Below, one piece after another: positions 1 to 9,700 of a stretch of 64,000 nt of DNA. Source of the DNA: Polyangiaceae bacterium (lineage in GTDB: Bacteria > Myxococcota_A > Polyangia > Polyangiales > Polyangiaceae); assembly GCA_013214025.1 (NCBI GenBank), contig JABSRN010000080.1, positions 1 through 64,000 on the forward strand. The letters are read 5' to 3'. Within the stretch, counting starts at the first letter, position 1, and every line of letters begins with the position of its first letter. The notes beneath the pieces were generated by a model. It was not told where the DNA came from and did not search any database. It was given only the letters and a program-made list of their open reading frames with translations. Both the position numbers and the translations under genes were made by a program.

Positions 1-99
1 CGCGATCTTTTTCAGCCGACGCTCTCGCCGCGGATCGCCGAGCTCAGAACCGTCAAACTCAGTCGCCACATCCCCCGCCAGCCACTCCCCGGAATTCAT
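1..99 (-). CDS. IS4/Tn5-type transposase, N-terminal 33 codons (continues past left edge)
   Basis: Reading leftward from an ATG at 99, the frame stays open to the window edge. It contains the pattern W-x8-EF-x4-LGDPRRERRL, which is the N-terminal signature of Tn5/IS4-family DDE transposases (usual form: W..EEF.....LGD.RR..RL). Only 33 residues are visible, so the catalytic DDE core and the element's left end cannot be judged. It belongs to the same family as the remnant at 41531-42209 but differs from it in sequence, so it is a separate element. No clear terminal inverted repeat could be found between this start and the neighbouring gene. Confidence 0.72.
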   Translation of the reverse strand, partial: MNSGEWLAGDVATEFDGSELGDPRRERRLKKIA

Positions 100-205
100 G
101 AACAACGGTAGATCATGCCTGATCAGCAATTACTACTTCTGTATGATCATGAGCCCCTTAGGGTGGGCGGCGCAGCGATCGTCGCACCACCGCTCGATCA
201 GCGGA

Positions 206-220
206 CTGGCCGAAGGCCAG
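206..220 (-). terminator. Hairpin just after the FrzS-like gene
   Basis: A perfect 6-bp stem (CTGGCC/GGCCAG) with a 3-nt loop lies 8 nt beyond the stop codon of the leftward FrzS-like gene. An outer TCAG/CTGA pairing can extend it across an internal loop. There is no U-tract, so it is either a weak intrinsic terminator or a 3'-end stabilising hairpin. Confidence 0.4.
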
Positions 221-227
221 CCCCTGA

Positions 228-2303
228 TTAGGCTTCGATACTTCGCGCTTCGGCTTCTTCGATCTGTGCGAGGGCACCTGCTAAGGCATCCTTGGCGCGT
301 TCCAGCGACGCTTGGTCGTCGGTCCACTTCGTCTTCGCGTGACGGACCTTGGATTTCTCGGAGTCGAGCGACTCTTCCAGCTCGCTCGCGGTCTGCTTGG
401 CGGACGCGAGCTCACCTTCCAAGGAGGCAATTTTGGCGTCACGGCTGACTTCAGCCTCTTCCTTCTCGCTCGTGACCTTGTCCAAGGTCTCCGTAGTGAG
501 AGTCAGATCGGCCTTAGTCGCCTCGTGGGCATCGTCGTGCTCTTTGAGAACCCCTTCGTGGCGTTCCTTGATTTCCGCTTCGAGGCTTTCCAGTGCCGCT
601 TCGTGCTCGGCCTTGAGCTTGCCCATGCCGTCTTCGTTGGCGCGGTGAAGAGCAGCCAACTTGCTGTCGGTCTCTTTCTTGAGTTCCGTTTCTCGTTCTG
701 CGACGGCGGTCGCCTGGGCGGATTCCGCTTCTTCGCCGGCGGTCTTGAGGGCGTCGGCCTTGTCGGCTTCCGCCAGCTCCTCTGCCTCTTTGACGGCGTT
801 GGCTTTCGCTTCGGCGCCAGCTTCCTTGATAGCCTTGATGGCGGTTTCTTTGTCTTCGGCTGCCTTTTCGAGCGCCTCTTGATGTTCGATACGAGTGGAT
901 GCCTCTTTGGCGTCTCGCGTGGCGGATTCTTGGGCGGCGCTCTCTTTGGCTTCCGCCAGCTCGCCGGCCTTCGCTTCGACGTCGCTGTTCAATTTCTCCA
1001 CCTTGCGCTTGAAGTCATCGCCGCGCTTGACGGCTTGCTCCTTGTCGGCGCGAGAGGTTTCGAGAGAGGTCTCAATTTCGTGAAGATCTTTTTCGACCTC
1101 CAGTAGTTTCTCGTCGAGATCGGCTTTGATGCGATCAGCGGCTAGGCTGCCGTCTCGCAGAGTCAGGAGCTCCTTGTCCTTGTGGGTCAGCTGATCCCGC
1201 TGATCCAGGAGCTCCTTGTCCTTCTTGTTGAGAGCCTCTCGCAGATCGAGGAACTCTTTTGGCGTGCCGCCACCCTTGGCTGCGGCTGCGGCATTCGCCT
1301 TGGCTTCGTCGAGATCTCGATTGAGCTTTTTGACTTCGGCTTCGCGAGCCGACAGGGCTTTGCTGTCCGCCTTAGCTTGAGTCTCAAGATCCTCCATTGA
1401 GGCCTTGGTGTGGGCCAGTTGCTCTTCGAGTTGGGCTAGTTTCCGAGCATCGCCCGGTCGCATAGACCCTCCGGCGGGAGGAGCCGACGAGAGATTGGGA
1501 GCCTTCGGGGCTTTGGGCACCTTCGGCGGGGGGGGGGCGTCCGACGGGGGCATGGACGCCATCGCCTCGGCGTCGGCTGTGCTGGCAGCCGGCGCTTCGC
1601 TTTCGGGCTCCGCTTCGAGTTCCTTGAGCTCTTCGACCTCGTCCATCTCGATTTCGTCTTCGGCTTCCTCGTCTAGGACGGCCGCCTCGATCTCTTCGGC
1701 TACGCCGGCCCCGACGGAGGTCTCTTCTTCCTGGTCGGCTGCGGAGGACTCAGCTGAGTCGTCATCCAGCAGTGCGTCGAACGCGTCTTCGGTGAACTGG
1801 TCGACCTCGTCATCGACTTCGTCTTCCACTTCTTCGATGACTTCCACTTCTTCATCGATTTCTTCGATGTCGGCGTCCTCGAATTCGATGTCGTCATCGA
1901 TGAGAATCTCTTCTTCGTCATCGTCGCCGCCGGTCAGCTCGACGAACTTCTCGATCACCTTGGATAGATCCGCAAATGCGATGGGCTTGAGGATGTACTC
2001 TTCGGCGCGCGTTCGCAGACGCCGGTGCTGTTCGAAGGTCTCTTCCGTGGAGTCACTGCTCAGCAAAATGAGCGGCACACCTTTGAGGGACTTGTCTCGC
2101 TTGAGTTTATTGCAAACGGAGAAGCCGTTCATCTTGGGCAGCTCGATGGTGAGCAGGATCAGATCGGGTTTGTCAGCCGATGCCGCCGCTAGACCCTCTG
2201 CGGGATCCTCTACGGTCTTGACCTCACAACCGCGAGCTTCAAGATCACCTTTGAGTTCCGCCGCCAGTGCGGAATCGCTTTCGAATACGAGTACTTTTGC
2301 CAT
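228..2303 (-). CDS. FrzS-like protein: pseudo-receiver domain plus long coiled coil
   Basis: This 691-aa protein has an N-terminal response-regulator fold (about 1-125), an extremely acidic linker (about 125-235), a Pro/Ala segment (about 240-275), and then a coiled coil rich in Lys, Glu and Ala to the C-terminus. The order matches Myxococcus xanthus FrzS, a polar motility protein in which a receiver-like domain precedes a coiled coil. The receiver looks non-phosphorylatable: the phospho-acceptor Asp is Thr52 (context LLTIELPKMNG) and the acidic pair is Glu8-Ser9. The late Lys106 (ILKPI) is kept. It is cytoplasmic, with no signal peptide or membrane segment. A role in polarity or motility is inferred from architecture only. 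Large ORFs on the opposite strand are composition shadows. Confidence 0.8.
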   Translation of the reverse strand: MAKVLVFESDSALAAELKGDLEARGCEVKTVEDPAEGLAAASADKPDLILLTIELPKMNGFSVCNKLKRDKSLKGVPLILLSSDSTEETFEQHRRLRTRAEEYILKPIAFADLSKVIEKFVELTGGDDDEEEILIDDDIEFEDADIEEIDEEVEVIEEVEDEVDDEVDQFTEDAFDALLDDDSAESSAADQEEETSVGAGVAEEIEAAVLDEEAEDEIEMDEVEELKELEAEPESEAPAASTADAEAMASMPPSDAPPPPKVPKAPKAPNLSSAPPAGGSMRPGDARKLAQLEEQLAHTKASMEDLETQAKADSKALSAREAEVKKLNRDLDEAKANAAAAAKGGGTPKEFLDLREALNKKDKELLDQRDQLTHKDKELLTLRDGSLAADRIKADLDEKLLEVEKDLHEIETSLETSRADKEQAVKRGDDFKRKVEKLNSDVEAKAGELAEAKESAAQESATRDAKEASTRIEHQEALEKAAEDKETAIKAIKEAGAEAKANAVKEAEELAEADKADALKTAGEEAESAQATAVAERETELKKETDSKLAALHRANEDGMGKLKAEHEAALESLEAEIKERHEGVLKEHDDAHEATKADLTLTTETLDKVTSEKEEAEVSRDAKIASLEGELASAKQTASELEESLDSEKSKVRHAKTKWTDDQASLERAKDALAGALAQIEEAEARSIEA

Positions 2304-2457
2304 TCTCGGGGGATGCGCTTCCGTGGCTTCTACAGCGCGTTGTACGCCGTTATATGAAGCTCGCCACTACGATATAGACGGGCTCGGGTCGGGTCAAACG
2401 CACCAGGAGCTTTGCATCATGGATTCACCAAGTGCTTATTTGGCTTTGGACCGTCGT

Positions 2458-2475
2458 CCGCACCGAGTGGTGCGG
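2458..2475 (-). terminator. Hairpin downstream of hisIE
   Basis: A perfect 7-bp stem CCGCACC/GGTGCGG with a 4-nt loop lies about 35 nt after the hisIE stop in the 207-bp gap before the FrzS-like gene. A second GC-rich partial stem precedes it. No T-run follows, so termination strength is uncertain. Confidence 0.4.
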
Positions 2476-2510
2476 GCGCCCCGGTGCCCAAAAGCACAAT
2501 GGGGGCTCGG

Positions 2511-3170
2511 TCAGGACGAACGATTCGCCTTTTCGACGTGCCCTCCCACGCCGGAACGGCTTTCCAGTACTTTGATAACGTCGTGCAGCGCCACTCCTCG
2601 CAGTCGCAGTGCAACCATCAAGTGGTACAGGACGTCCGCTGCCTCGCTGGCGACTCGTCCGTTGTCCTCGGTCGCGATAGCGACGGAGAGTTCGTCAGCC
2701 TCTTCCCGGAGCTTTTCGCCAATTTTCTGTGCGCCGGCTTCGAGCAAGTAGCGCGTGTAGCTCTTGTCCGCCGTGCTCTTTTCTCTTTGAGCGATTTCCG
2801 CCTCGAGAAAATACAGGAATGAAGTCGCGTCTGCTTCGGTCTCCACCGATTCGCCATTTTCGTCCAGACGACGGAAGAAACAGGTGGGCCGGCCGGTGTG
2901 ACAGGAGGGGCCAGCGGGTTTTACTAGGACGATGAGCGTATCTTCGTCGCAGTCGGCATAGACCGCGCTGACGGCCATCGTGTTGCCGCTCGACTCGCCC
3001 TTGACCCAGATCTTGTTGCGAGAGCGGCTGAAAAATGTCGCGACTCCGGTCTCCAAGGTCCGGCTCAGGGCCTCCTTATTCATCCACGCCATCATGCGTA
3101 TTTGCCCGGTGCTTTGATCCTGGGAGATGGCAGGGATGAGCCCCTTAGAGTCGAATTTCAGTGTGGTCAC
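2511..3170 (-). CDS. hisIE: Bifunctional phosphoribosyl-AMP cyclohydrolase / phosphoribosyl-ATP pyrophosphatase
   Basis: This cytoplasmic enzyme catalyses histidine biosynthesis steps 2 and 3: hydrolysis of PR-ATP to PR-AMP, then ring opening of PR-AMP. The 219-aa length fits the HisI-HisE fusion. The HisI domain (about 1-110) carries MMAWMNKEAL, the metal-binding YADCDEDTL and the zinc Cys motif SCHTGRPTCFF. The HisE domain (about 120-210) has the helix KIGEKLREEADEL and AADVLYHLMVAL. No other his genes lie in the window, so the pathway is scattered. The gene is transcribed leftward and is divergent from the haem-motif cluster starting at 3387. Confidence 0.96.
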   Translation of the reverse strand: MTTLKFDSKGLIPAISQDQSTGQIRMMAWMNKEALSRTLETGVATFFSRSRNKIWVKGESSGNTMAVSAVYADCDEDTLIVLVKPAGPSCHTGRPTCFFRRLDENGESVETEADATSFLYFLEAEIAQREKSTADKSYTRYLLEAGAQKIGEKLREEADELSVAIATEDNGRVASEAADVLYHLMVALRLRGVALHDVIKVLESRSGVGGHVEKANRSS

Positions 3171-3386
3171 GGCGGCACCCTAACAGTCAGTCCCGGGATA
3201 TTTCGCCCTATCCGCTTCGTGTTTAGGGAACGGGGGTCAGCGACCCCGGGCTAACTCCCAAGTGGGGGACTCCCCCCCGCAGTAGGCTTTCTAAGTATAG
3301 GATATTACTTGTAATGCATGATGGCCCGAGACATGCATTCTCATCGGGCACCGAGCTGGGTCTGCTCCCAGTTAGTAAGGAATCCG
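3171..3386. promoter_or_regulatory. Divergent intergenic region with two GC hairpins and an AT-rich dyad
   Basis: The 216-bp gap lies between the leftward hisIE and the rightward haem-motif lipoprotein. It holds a GGGGTC/GACCCC hairpin (3233-3247), a GGGGG/CCCCC hairpin (3264-3276) and then an AT-rich stretch with the dyad ATTAC-tt-GTAAT (3304-3315). The dyad lies about 70 bp before the chosen start at 3387 and could be an operator or part of a promoter. The positions are direct observation; function is inferred. Confidence 0.35.
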
Positions 3387-5777
3387 ATGCGATTGAGCCA
3401 AAGACTAAACCTCCGACTGGGCAAGCTCCGCCCCCGAAAATTCACTAGCCAAGCGATTCTGCTCGCCGCCATGGGGCTGACCAGCCTCGGGCTGACAGTG
3501 AACTGCACCAGCGAAGCCGAGCCGGAGCAAGCCGGGGAAAACTTCGACCAGGTCGTCTACGTGGTCCGCCAGCACACGACGGTCGACGGCGACACGGTCA
3601 CCATCGATGTCGCTGGGGGCAACGGTCAGATGATGGACTACCTCCGCTACGTGCCGGGTGCCCGTATCGAGGTTCGAAACATTCGCACCGACGCCACCTT
3701 GAACATCCTGCAGGGCGATCGCTACTCCCAGGCCGACGTGGTCGGGCTCGATCTTAGCTTCGACGCGACCAGCGTGGTGTTCGGCATGAAGCTCGACGGC
3801 GGCGACCACTACCATGTGTATTCGGCGACCATCGCCCCCGGGGCTGACGGAGACCATGACGTCACCCAGTTGACCTACGGTCCCCAGGACGACTTGTTCC
3901 CGGTCTGGGTTGCCGGCGGCCGCATCGCCTTCGTGACGAACCAGGCTTACACAGAGATGGGAACTCGAGCAGACGAGTACAACCACTCCCGTAACGTCGG
4001 CCAGATCGCGACCATCGCTGACACCGGTGCTGTGAACCAGGAGGAGCGAACGCTCTGCTCTCAGAACCTGTCGAACACGGTCAACCTGTTTAGCATGGCC
4101 AACGGCCAAGTCGGTTTCTCCAGGTGGGAGCATTTGGAGAACGTTAACGATCTAAAAGCCTTCGCTATGAACCCGGACTGCACGCAGATGGTCGCTCTCA
4201 GCGGTCAGCACGGCAAGCCGGCTAACTCCCTGGGACAGATCACCGAGACGAATACGCCGAACGTGTTCGTGGCCGTCGGTTCTGACCGCGAAAATACAAT
4301 TCAATCCGGTGCGCTCATTCAAATCGATGCGCGCAACATGAACGATCCGTCGCGCTTCGACGAAGAGAACACAGCCTACACAGTGCTCACCCCGGCGGTT
4401 CCCCGCGGACGTGAGGACTCTCCCGTGGGCCGTTACCGGACGCCTGCCGTTCTGCCTGATGGACGCATTCTTGTGTCCTGGGCTGACGGTAGGGTTAACG
4501 ACCGTGACGAGCTATCGCTCACCGCACCGGACTTCGGTATCTACATTTACAATCCGGAGACGCGCGAAAATGAGCGGGTCGTCAACCATAGCGAGACCTG
4601 GGAGCTACACGCTCACGCGGTGGCCGTTCGTGCCGAGCCCCCCGTTCTCGCGCAGATTCAGAACTCCCAGGACCCCACTTTGCCGCTCACTATTGGTTCC
4701 GTGGACATTGCCAACACGTCGCTGGGTTCACTTCACGGCGAGACGGTCTCCGGGGCTCAGTTCGACGGCACGCCCATGGGCGAGGCTCTTCGACAGGCCG
4801 TTAAGGTCCGAATCATCGAGGGCTTCTCAAGCGAAGGCGCTCCCGGCGTGACCATGTTCGGCCTCACGATGGCTGAAGGCGCTGCCATCATCGGCGAGGC
4901 GACGGTCCGGGAGGACGGCTCGTGGGCGGCGGAAATCCCGCCCTTCATTCCAGTTCATCTGCAGGCTGTGGATGAGTTCGAACTCTCGATCCGAAACCAG
5001 ACGACCTGGATCCAGGGCATGCCCGGCGAATCCCGCATCTGCGGCGGTTGCCACGAAGAACGGACGGCTGCCAACACCCTGGCGGACCAGCAACTCACCG
5101 TGGCTATCAACCAAGTGGAAGACTTCATGGCTCCGGTGGCGCAACGTCTAGAGTTCCCCTGGACAGGCACCGACGGCTACGGCGGGGAGGCGGCGGCAGC
5201 CAATGAGATGCAGGCGCTGCTCACCGAAAAATGCGCGGGTTGTCACAACTCGACCACCAACGGCAACGTGCCTCAAGAGTACTACGAGCTCTCGATGGCA
5301 GCGGACGTCGGCAGCGATGCTCCGGCAACCACCTACCGCATTCCGCGTCTCGACCTCTCGGCCACGCCGGTGACAGTTGAGTACGACATGGAAGTCGCTA
5401 CCTGGCCGGCCGCCTACGTTTCGATTTTCTTCCCGGCAGCGCTGGAGATGGAGATGGGTAGTGAGGTGATCGGCAAGGTTCCGCCCATGTGGGGCATCCC
5501 CAGCGACGCTCGCGGCAGCGCGATTGTCGAAAAGCTCAACATTGCTTCTTCTTTGGACGCGAACCGTTACGCCTACGCGATGGGTGAGCCCTTCAGCAAC
5601 CCAGACATCGCCGGTGGGGTGCGCACCTCGCACCCCGAAGATCAGGGCGCGGAGTACGCTCTCACCCGCCAAGAGCGCCAGATGCTCATCCGAACCATCG
5701 ACATGGGCGCGCAGTACTACTCCCGTCAGAACAGCGGTTTTGAACCTTACACAGCAGATCCGCTGGGCACTTACTAG
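3387..5777 (+). CDS. Exported lipoprotein with beta-propeller and two CXXCH haem motifs (HzsA-middle-domain-like)
   Basis: The start at 3387 was chosen because TAAGGAA precedes it and the resulting N-terminus has a basic region, a hydrophobic core and a lipobox-like LTVNC; an upstream in-frame start at 3318 would add 23 unlikely residues. The 796-aa product has a central WD40/TolB-type propeller with repeated DGRI-type strands, such as LPDGRILVSWADGR. It then carries two c-type haem motifs, CGGCH and CAGCH, in the C-terminal third. The layout resembles the propeller-plus-cytochrome middle domain of hydrazine synthase alpha subunits, a domain also found in many non-anammox bacteria, so hydrazine chemistry is not implied. 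It probably acts in the periplasm or at the outer membrane. It is cotranscribed with the next two genes. Confidence 0.75.
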   Translation: MRLSQRLNLRLGKLRPRKFTSQAILLAAMGLTSLGLTVNCTSEAEPEQAGENFDQVVYVVRQHTTVDGDTVTIDVAGGNGQMMDYLRYVPGARIEVRNIRTDATLNILQGDRYSQADVVGLDLSFDATSVVFGMKLDGGDHYHVYSATIAPGADGDHDVTQLTYGPQDDLFPVWVAGGRIAFVTNQAYTEMGTRADEYNHSRNVGQIATIADTGAVNQEERTLCSQNLSNTVNLFSMANGQVGFSRWEHLENVNDLKAFAMNPDCTQMVALSGQHGKPANSLGQITETNTPNVFVAVGSDRENTIQSGALIQIDARNMNDPSRFDEENTAYTVLTPAVPRGREDSPVGRYRTPAVLPDGRILVSWADGRVNDRDELSLTAPDFGIYIYNPETRENERVVNHSETWELHAHAVAVRAEPPVLAQIQNSQDPTLPLTIGSVDIANTSLGSLHGETVSGAQFDGTPMGEALRQAVKVRIIEGFSSEGAPGVTMFGLTMAEGAAIIGEATVREDGSWAAEIPPFIPVHLQAVDEFELSIRNQTTWIQGMPGESRICGGCHEERTAANTLADQQLTVAINQVEDFMAPVAQRLEFPWTGTDGYGGEAAAANEMQALLTEKCAGCHNSTTNGNVPQEYYELSMAADVGSDAPATTYRIPRLDLSATPVTVEYDMEVATWPAAYVSIFFPAALEMEMGSEVIGKVPPMWGIPSDARGSAIVEKLNIASSLDANRYAYAMGEPFSNPDIAGGVRTSHPEDQGAEYALTRQERQMLIRTIDMGAQYYSRQNSGFEPYTADPLGTY

Positions 5778-5787
5778 GAAGCTCGAG

Positions 5788-6756
5788 ATGATTGTTATGA
5801 AACGACTACGAACAACTCGCCTGACTGCTCTGACCTTAGGGGCAGCCTTGCTCTTCGCCGGCTCGCTGATCACGGCATCTTCCGTGGCCCAAGACGAGGC
5901 TGAGGAGCCTGACCAAAACCTCTACGCGGGCCGCGCAGCGGTCTATGAGAACCTAGCGCCAAAGTCCCTGGAGCACATCACCTCACCGGAGCGTATCAAA
6001 CTCGTCGCGACCGGACAGGTGGCGCCGACCGAGATTTGGCGTGCCCTAGAGCATGGCGAACGAGTGGAATGCCTCAGCTGCATCCCCGATGTCGCCACGT
6101 TGCTCTATCACGAAGACTCGAGAGCTCGAGAAATCAGCGCTTGGTGGCTTCGACGACGCATCTTTGGTGTGTTTGGGGTCGGTCAAGTTTACTCCCAGGT
6201 GATTCAGACTCTGGGGGACCAGAGCGCGACAGAGCTTCAACGCGCCTACGCCGCTGAAGCTGTGGGTGAGTTCCTGACTCACGCCGGGGTTCCCGCCCTC
6301 GCTACTGCTGTTCGCACGGACAGTTCCGAGCTGGTTCGAGCTTCTGCCGTGACGGCGCTACGCCGCATGAACTCCGAAGGAGCGGATGGCGAACTGGCCT
6401 TTGCCATGTCGGACTCGGCCGAGGTGGTCCGCTTGGCGGCGCTTGATGCATCGATGCGAGTTCACAGCTTCACCGGCGTAGAAGAAATTGTGCTTCGGTT
6501 GGACGACTCCTCCGCTGCCGTCCGTCGCAGCGCCGTTGAAGCTCTCGGCATGATGCGGGTCGGCGACGCTGTGTATGGTCTGATTGCCTTGACGGCCGAG
6601 GGGACGGAGCCGGACGCGAATGTTCGCAAAGCCGCTGTCGCCTCGTTGGCGATGATCGGTGATCCGGCCGCCAGTGACGCGATTACGCAGGCACTGAATG
6701 ATTCGGATCTGTTTGTGCGAAACGCAGCCAAAATGGCGCGCAACAGTGGGCTGTAG
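5788..6756 (+). CDS. Exported HEAT-repeat protein
   Basis: The frame is open further upstream, but AGGAA overlapping the preceding stop codon and an N-terminal signal peptide (basic start, hydrophobic core LTLGAALLFAGSLITA, then AQD) fix the start at 5788. The 322-aa mature part consists of HEAT/PBS-lyase-like helical repeats of about 30 residues, each with an RxxAxxALxxM-type core (for example VRASAVTALRRM, VRRSAVEALGMM, VRKAAVASLAMI). Such repeats form protein-binding scaffolds. Its place between two propeller/haem-motif lipoproteins, 10 bp after one and 33 bp before the other, suggests it is an adaptor of that exported complex. No catalytic motif is visible. Confidence 0.8.
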   Translation: MIVMKRLRTTRLTALTLGAALLFAGSLITASSVAQDEAEEPDQNLYAGRAAVYENLAPKSLEHITSPERIKLVATGQVAPTEIWRALEHGERVECLSCIPDVATLLYHEDSRAREISAWWLRRRIFGVFGVGQVYSQVIQTLGDQSATELQRAYAAEAVGEFLTHAGVPALATAVRTDSSELVRASAVTALRRMNSEGADGELAFAMSDSAEVVRLAALDASMRVHSFTGVEEIVLRLDDSSAAVRRSAVEALGMMRVGDAVYGLIALTAEGTEPDANVRKAAVASLAMIGDPAASDAITQALNDSDLFVRNAAKMARNSGL

Positions 6757-6789
6757 AAACCCGTCCGTTTTGGGATAGAATCCCAGGCG

Positions 6790-9700
6790 ATGTGGCACTC
6801 GACGGTCTCTCTTCCAGTCTTCGGTCTTCTTCTTCTCGCAGCCCTTGGCTGCACCGAGAAGGAGGCGACCGAGCCAGTTAGCTTTTACGATCGCAGGATC
6901 CAGCCGATCCTTCAGTCCAGTTGCGCGTCGAGCCCCACTCAGTCGGGTTGCCACGTTGGTTTCGACGACCGCGGGAACGCCTTCGGTAATCTCAGTGTGG
7001 AGAGTTTCGAAGATGTAAGTCTACGACGCGATCTCCTAGAGACCTACGGACCCTACGGTGTGCCGGCGCTGCTCCTCAAGGTCGTGCCTTCCCAACCCGT
7101 TCGTCTCACGAGTTGGGATGACTCGGAACCGCTCATCATTGACACTGACATCGCGCATGCCGGTGGGTCCTTGATGGACATCACCAGTTCGTCCTTCACT
7201 CAGATCCAGCGCTGGATCGACCGGGGAGCCACTGCGAGCAACACCGTCCCGGCAGCGGCCGATCTGGCGGCGACGCCTTGCGTGGCGACGCTGGGCGCGG
7301 GGGAGGGTTTCGACAGCTCCGTGGATCCTAGCGCGGCGGACTTTGCGACATTTCGTTCCGAAGTGAGCGGAGTGCTGTCTTCGAGTTGTGTCGCGGGCAA
7401 CTGTCATGGAGCTGTGGCCAACTCTCTTTATCTGACTTGCGGAGATACCGCCGAGCAGGAGCGTTGGAACTATTATGCAGTGCGCGACTACGTTTCTTCG
7501 GAAACTCACTCCAGCGAAATTTTACGTCGGGCGCTCTCGCAAATTGCCGGTGGCAGCTTTCATGAAGGCGGAGCGATATATCAAACTACCAATGACCCTG
7601 GCTATCGGAGCATAGAGCGCTGGGCAGCAGAAAAGGGCGGGCCCAGCAATGTGCCCACGGATCCCGGCTTCGTGTTTTTCGCCGAGCGAGTGCAACCCGT
7701 GCTCGTGAAGAAAGGGTGCATGCAGCTGGGTTGCCACTCCCCATCAATCTTCCACGACTATCGTCTCCGGGGTGGCAGTGGCGGGCACTTTGGGCTTCCC
7801 GCGGCTCTCAAGAATTACGATCTATCGTTGGAGCAGATCAGCCTGTCGTCTCCGGATCCCAACGCCAGCCGCTTGATTCGGAAGAATCTAGCGCCGCGCT
7901 TCGGCGGAGGGATCCGTCATCGCGGAGGCCCTCTGCTCGCCGGCAGCGTTCTGGCGGATTGCGATATGGAGGCCGCGGCAACGGGTCCGGTTAATGATCA
8001 GGACCCCTATTGTGTGATCGCCGCCTGGATCGAGTTGGAGCGGCAAGAATTGATGAGTGGCGAGCTGCCGCTGAGCGCCGTGGTCTACGTGTCGCGGGCT
8101 ACCTTGCCCTCGGCCGACACCCCACAGGATTTCGAGAGTTTCTCTGCAGGTGCGGATTTGGTGCGCGCGTCCGCCGCTATCGATCCGCTGGATGGTTGGA
8201 TCACGCTGTCCGATACGGCCAGCTTGCTCGGACCCTGTGGTCTGGACTTCGCGACCGTAGATTTGCGTCGCCCTCAGGTGTCTTGGGACGGCACCCGCAT
8301 CGCTTTTGCGGCCCGGACTGCGGCGAGCGCGCCGTGGCAAATTTATGTTAGCGATGACACCGGGTGCTCGGCGGAATCCGCGATCAACGCTGCGCCAGTG
8401 GATGTCAACGGCGCCAGCATCCCGGCCAATGGTGAGCTGATTCACAACTTCGATCCCGCCTTCGCGCCCGACGGACGGATCGTCTTTGCCTCCACGCGTG
8501 GCAATGTCATGAACACTAGCGGATTCAGCTACAGCGGTCCCCAGCGAAGCCCCGCCAATCCGAGTCGGCTGAACGCGAACCTTTACATCAGCGAGAGCGG
8601 TGGGATCCGACAGCTTACATTCCTGCTCAACCAAGAACTGCTTCCGTCCTTCATGTCGGATGGCCGGCTGATCTTCACCACCGAGAAACGGGCGCCCAAA
8701 TTTTATCAGCTGGCGGGCCGTCGGATCAATCTGGATGGTGGTGACTATCACCCGCTCTTTGGTCAGCGTTCCACCATTGGATACAGCCAGTTGACGGACG
8801 TCGTCGAATTGTCCGACAAGAATCTCGCAGCGATTTTTAGCGAGCAGGGAGCGGCACACGGTGCCGGTGCGATTGCGATCGTCAATCGCAGCTTGGGCAT
8901 CGATCAGCAGAGCACGGACCCCGCCGACTACACGCAAGATCCGACCGCGATCGACTGGCCGAACCCGGACTTTTACCAGCACTCGATATCTATGCCGGAC
9001 CCCGCCGCGAGCGGACGTCTGGAGAGCACAAACGGGGCGTACCGGAACCCCAGCCCCTTGCCGAACGGTCGAATCCTGGTGAGTTATGCCGCGGCGGAGA
9101 CCGATCTTAGTACGGTGACGACACCCTTCGGACTGGTCGCCCTCGATCCAACGAGCGGCGAACGACGCTCCTTGGTCGCCGGTGGCCCCAATATCGTTTG
9201 GCCGGTGGCAGTCTACGCGCGGGCCAACCACGGCATCTTCACATCGCGCCCTGACGAGCCCAACGGCGTTACGCGAATATCGACGGCGGATGCCATGCAA
9301 GATCGGGCGGAGATCACGTTCCTCGATTTGCCGCTGCTCACCAGCTTGATGTTCCAGAATACCCGGACGGGCCGCGATATCGCGAGTAACCCCCAGCTGG
9401 AGATCTGGGAAAGCCTACCGCCAGCCGCTGGCGTGACAGACTACGCCTCCGGTGGGAATTTCGTGGTCCAAGACGATTTCGGAAGCGTCTATGTGCGCCG
9501 GCGTCTGCTCGGCAAGCCGACTCTGTCTTTGGACGGTTCGAGCAGAGTGCAGGTGCCCGGCGGAGTCCCGTTAGTTTATTCGGCAAACGTGCGGCTCGCC
9601 GGAGATTCGGCGCCGACCCGACACTTCCTCAGGGAAGAGTTGCAGTTCTATCCCGGCGAGATGACCCGGCAATCCTTCCCCCGGTCCATGTTCAATGGCC

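Noticed and set aside
1405-2751. A 448-codon open frame on the plus strand, antisense to the FrzS-like gene
   Set aside because: Serine-rich translation with no domain, mirroring the acidic codons of the real gene on the other strand; overlaps both the FrzS-like gene and hisIE.
5524-5787. Upstream extension of the HEAT-repeat gene
   Set aside because: It overlaps the end of the preceding gene out of frame; the ribosome site and signal peptide support the start at 5788.
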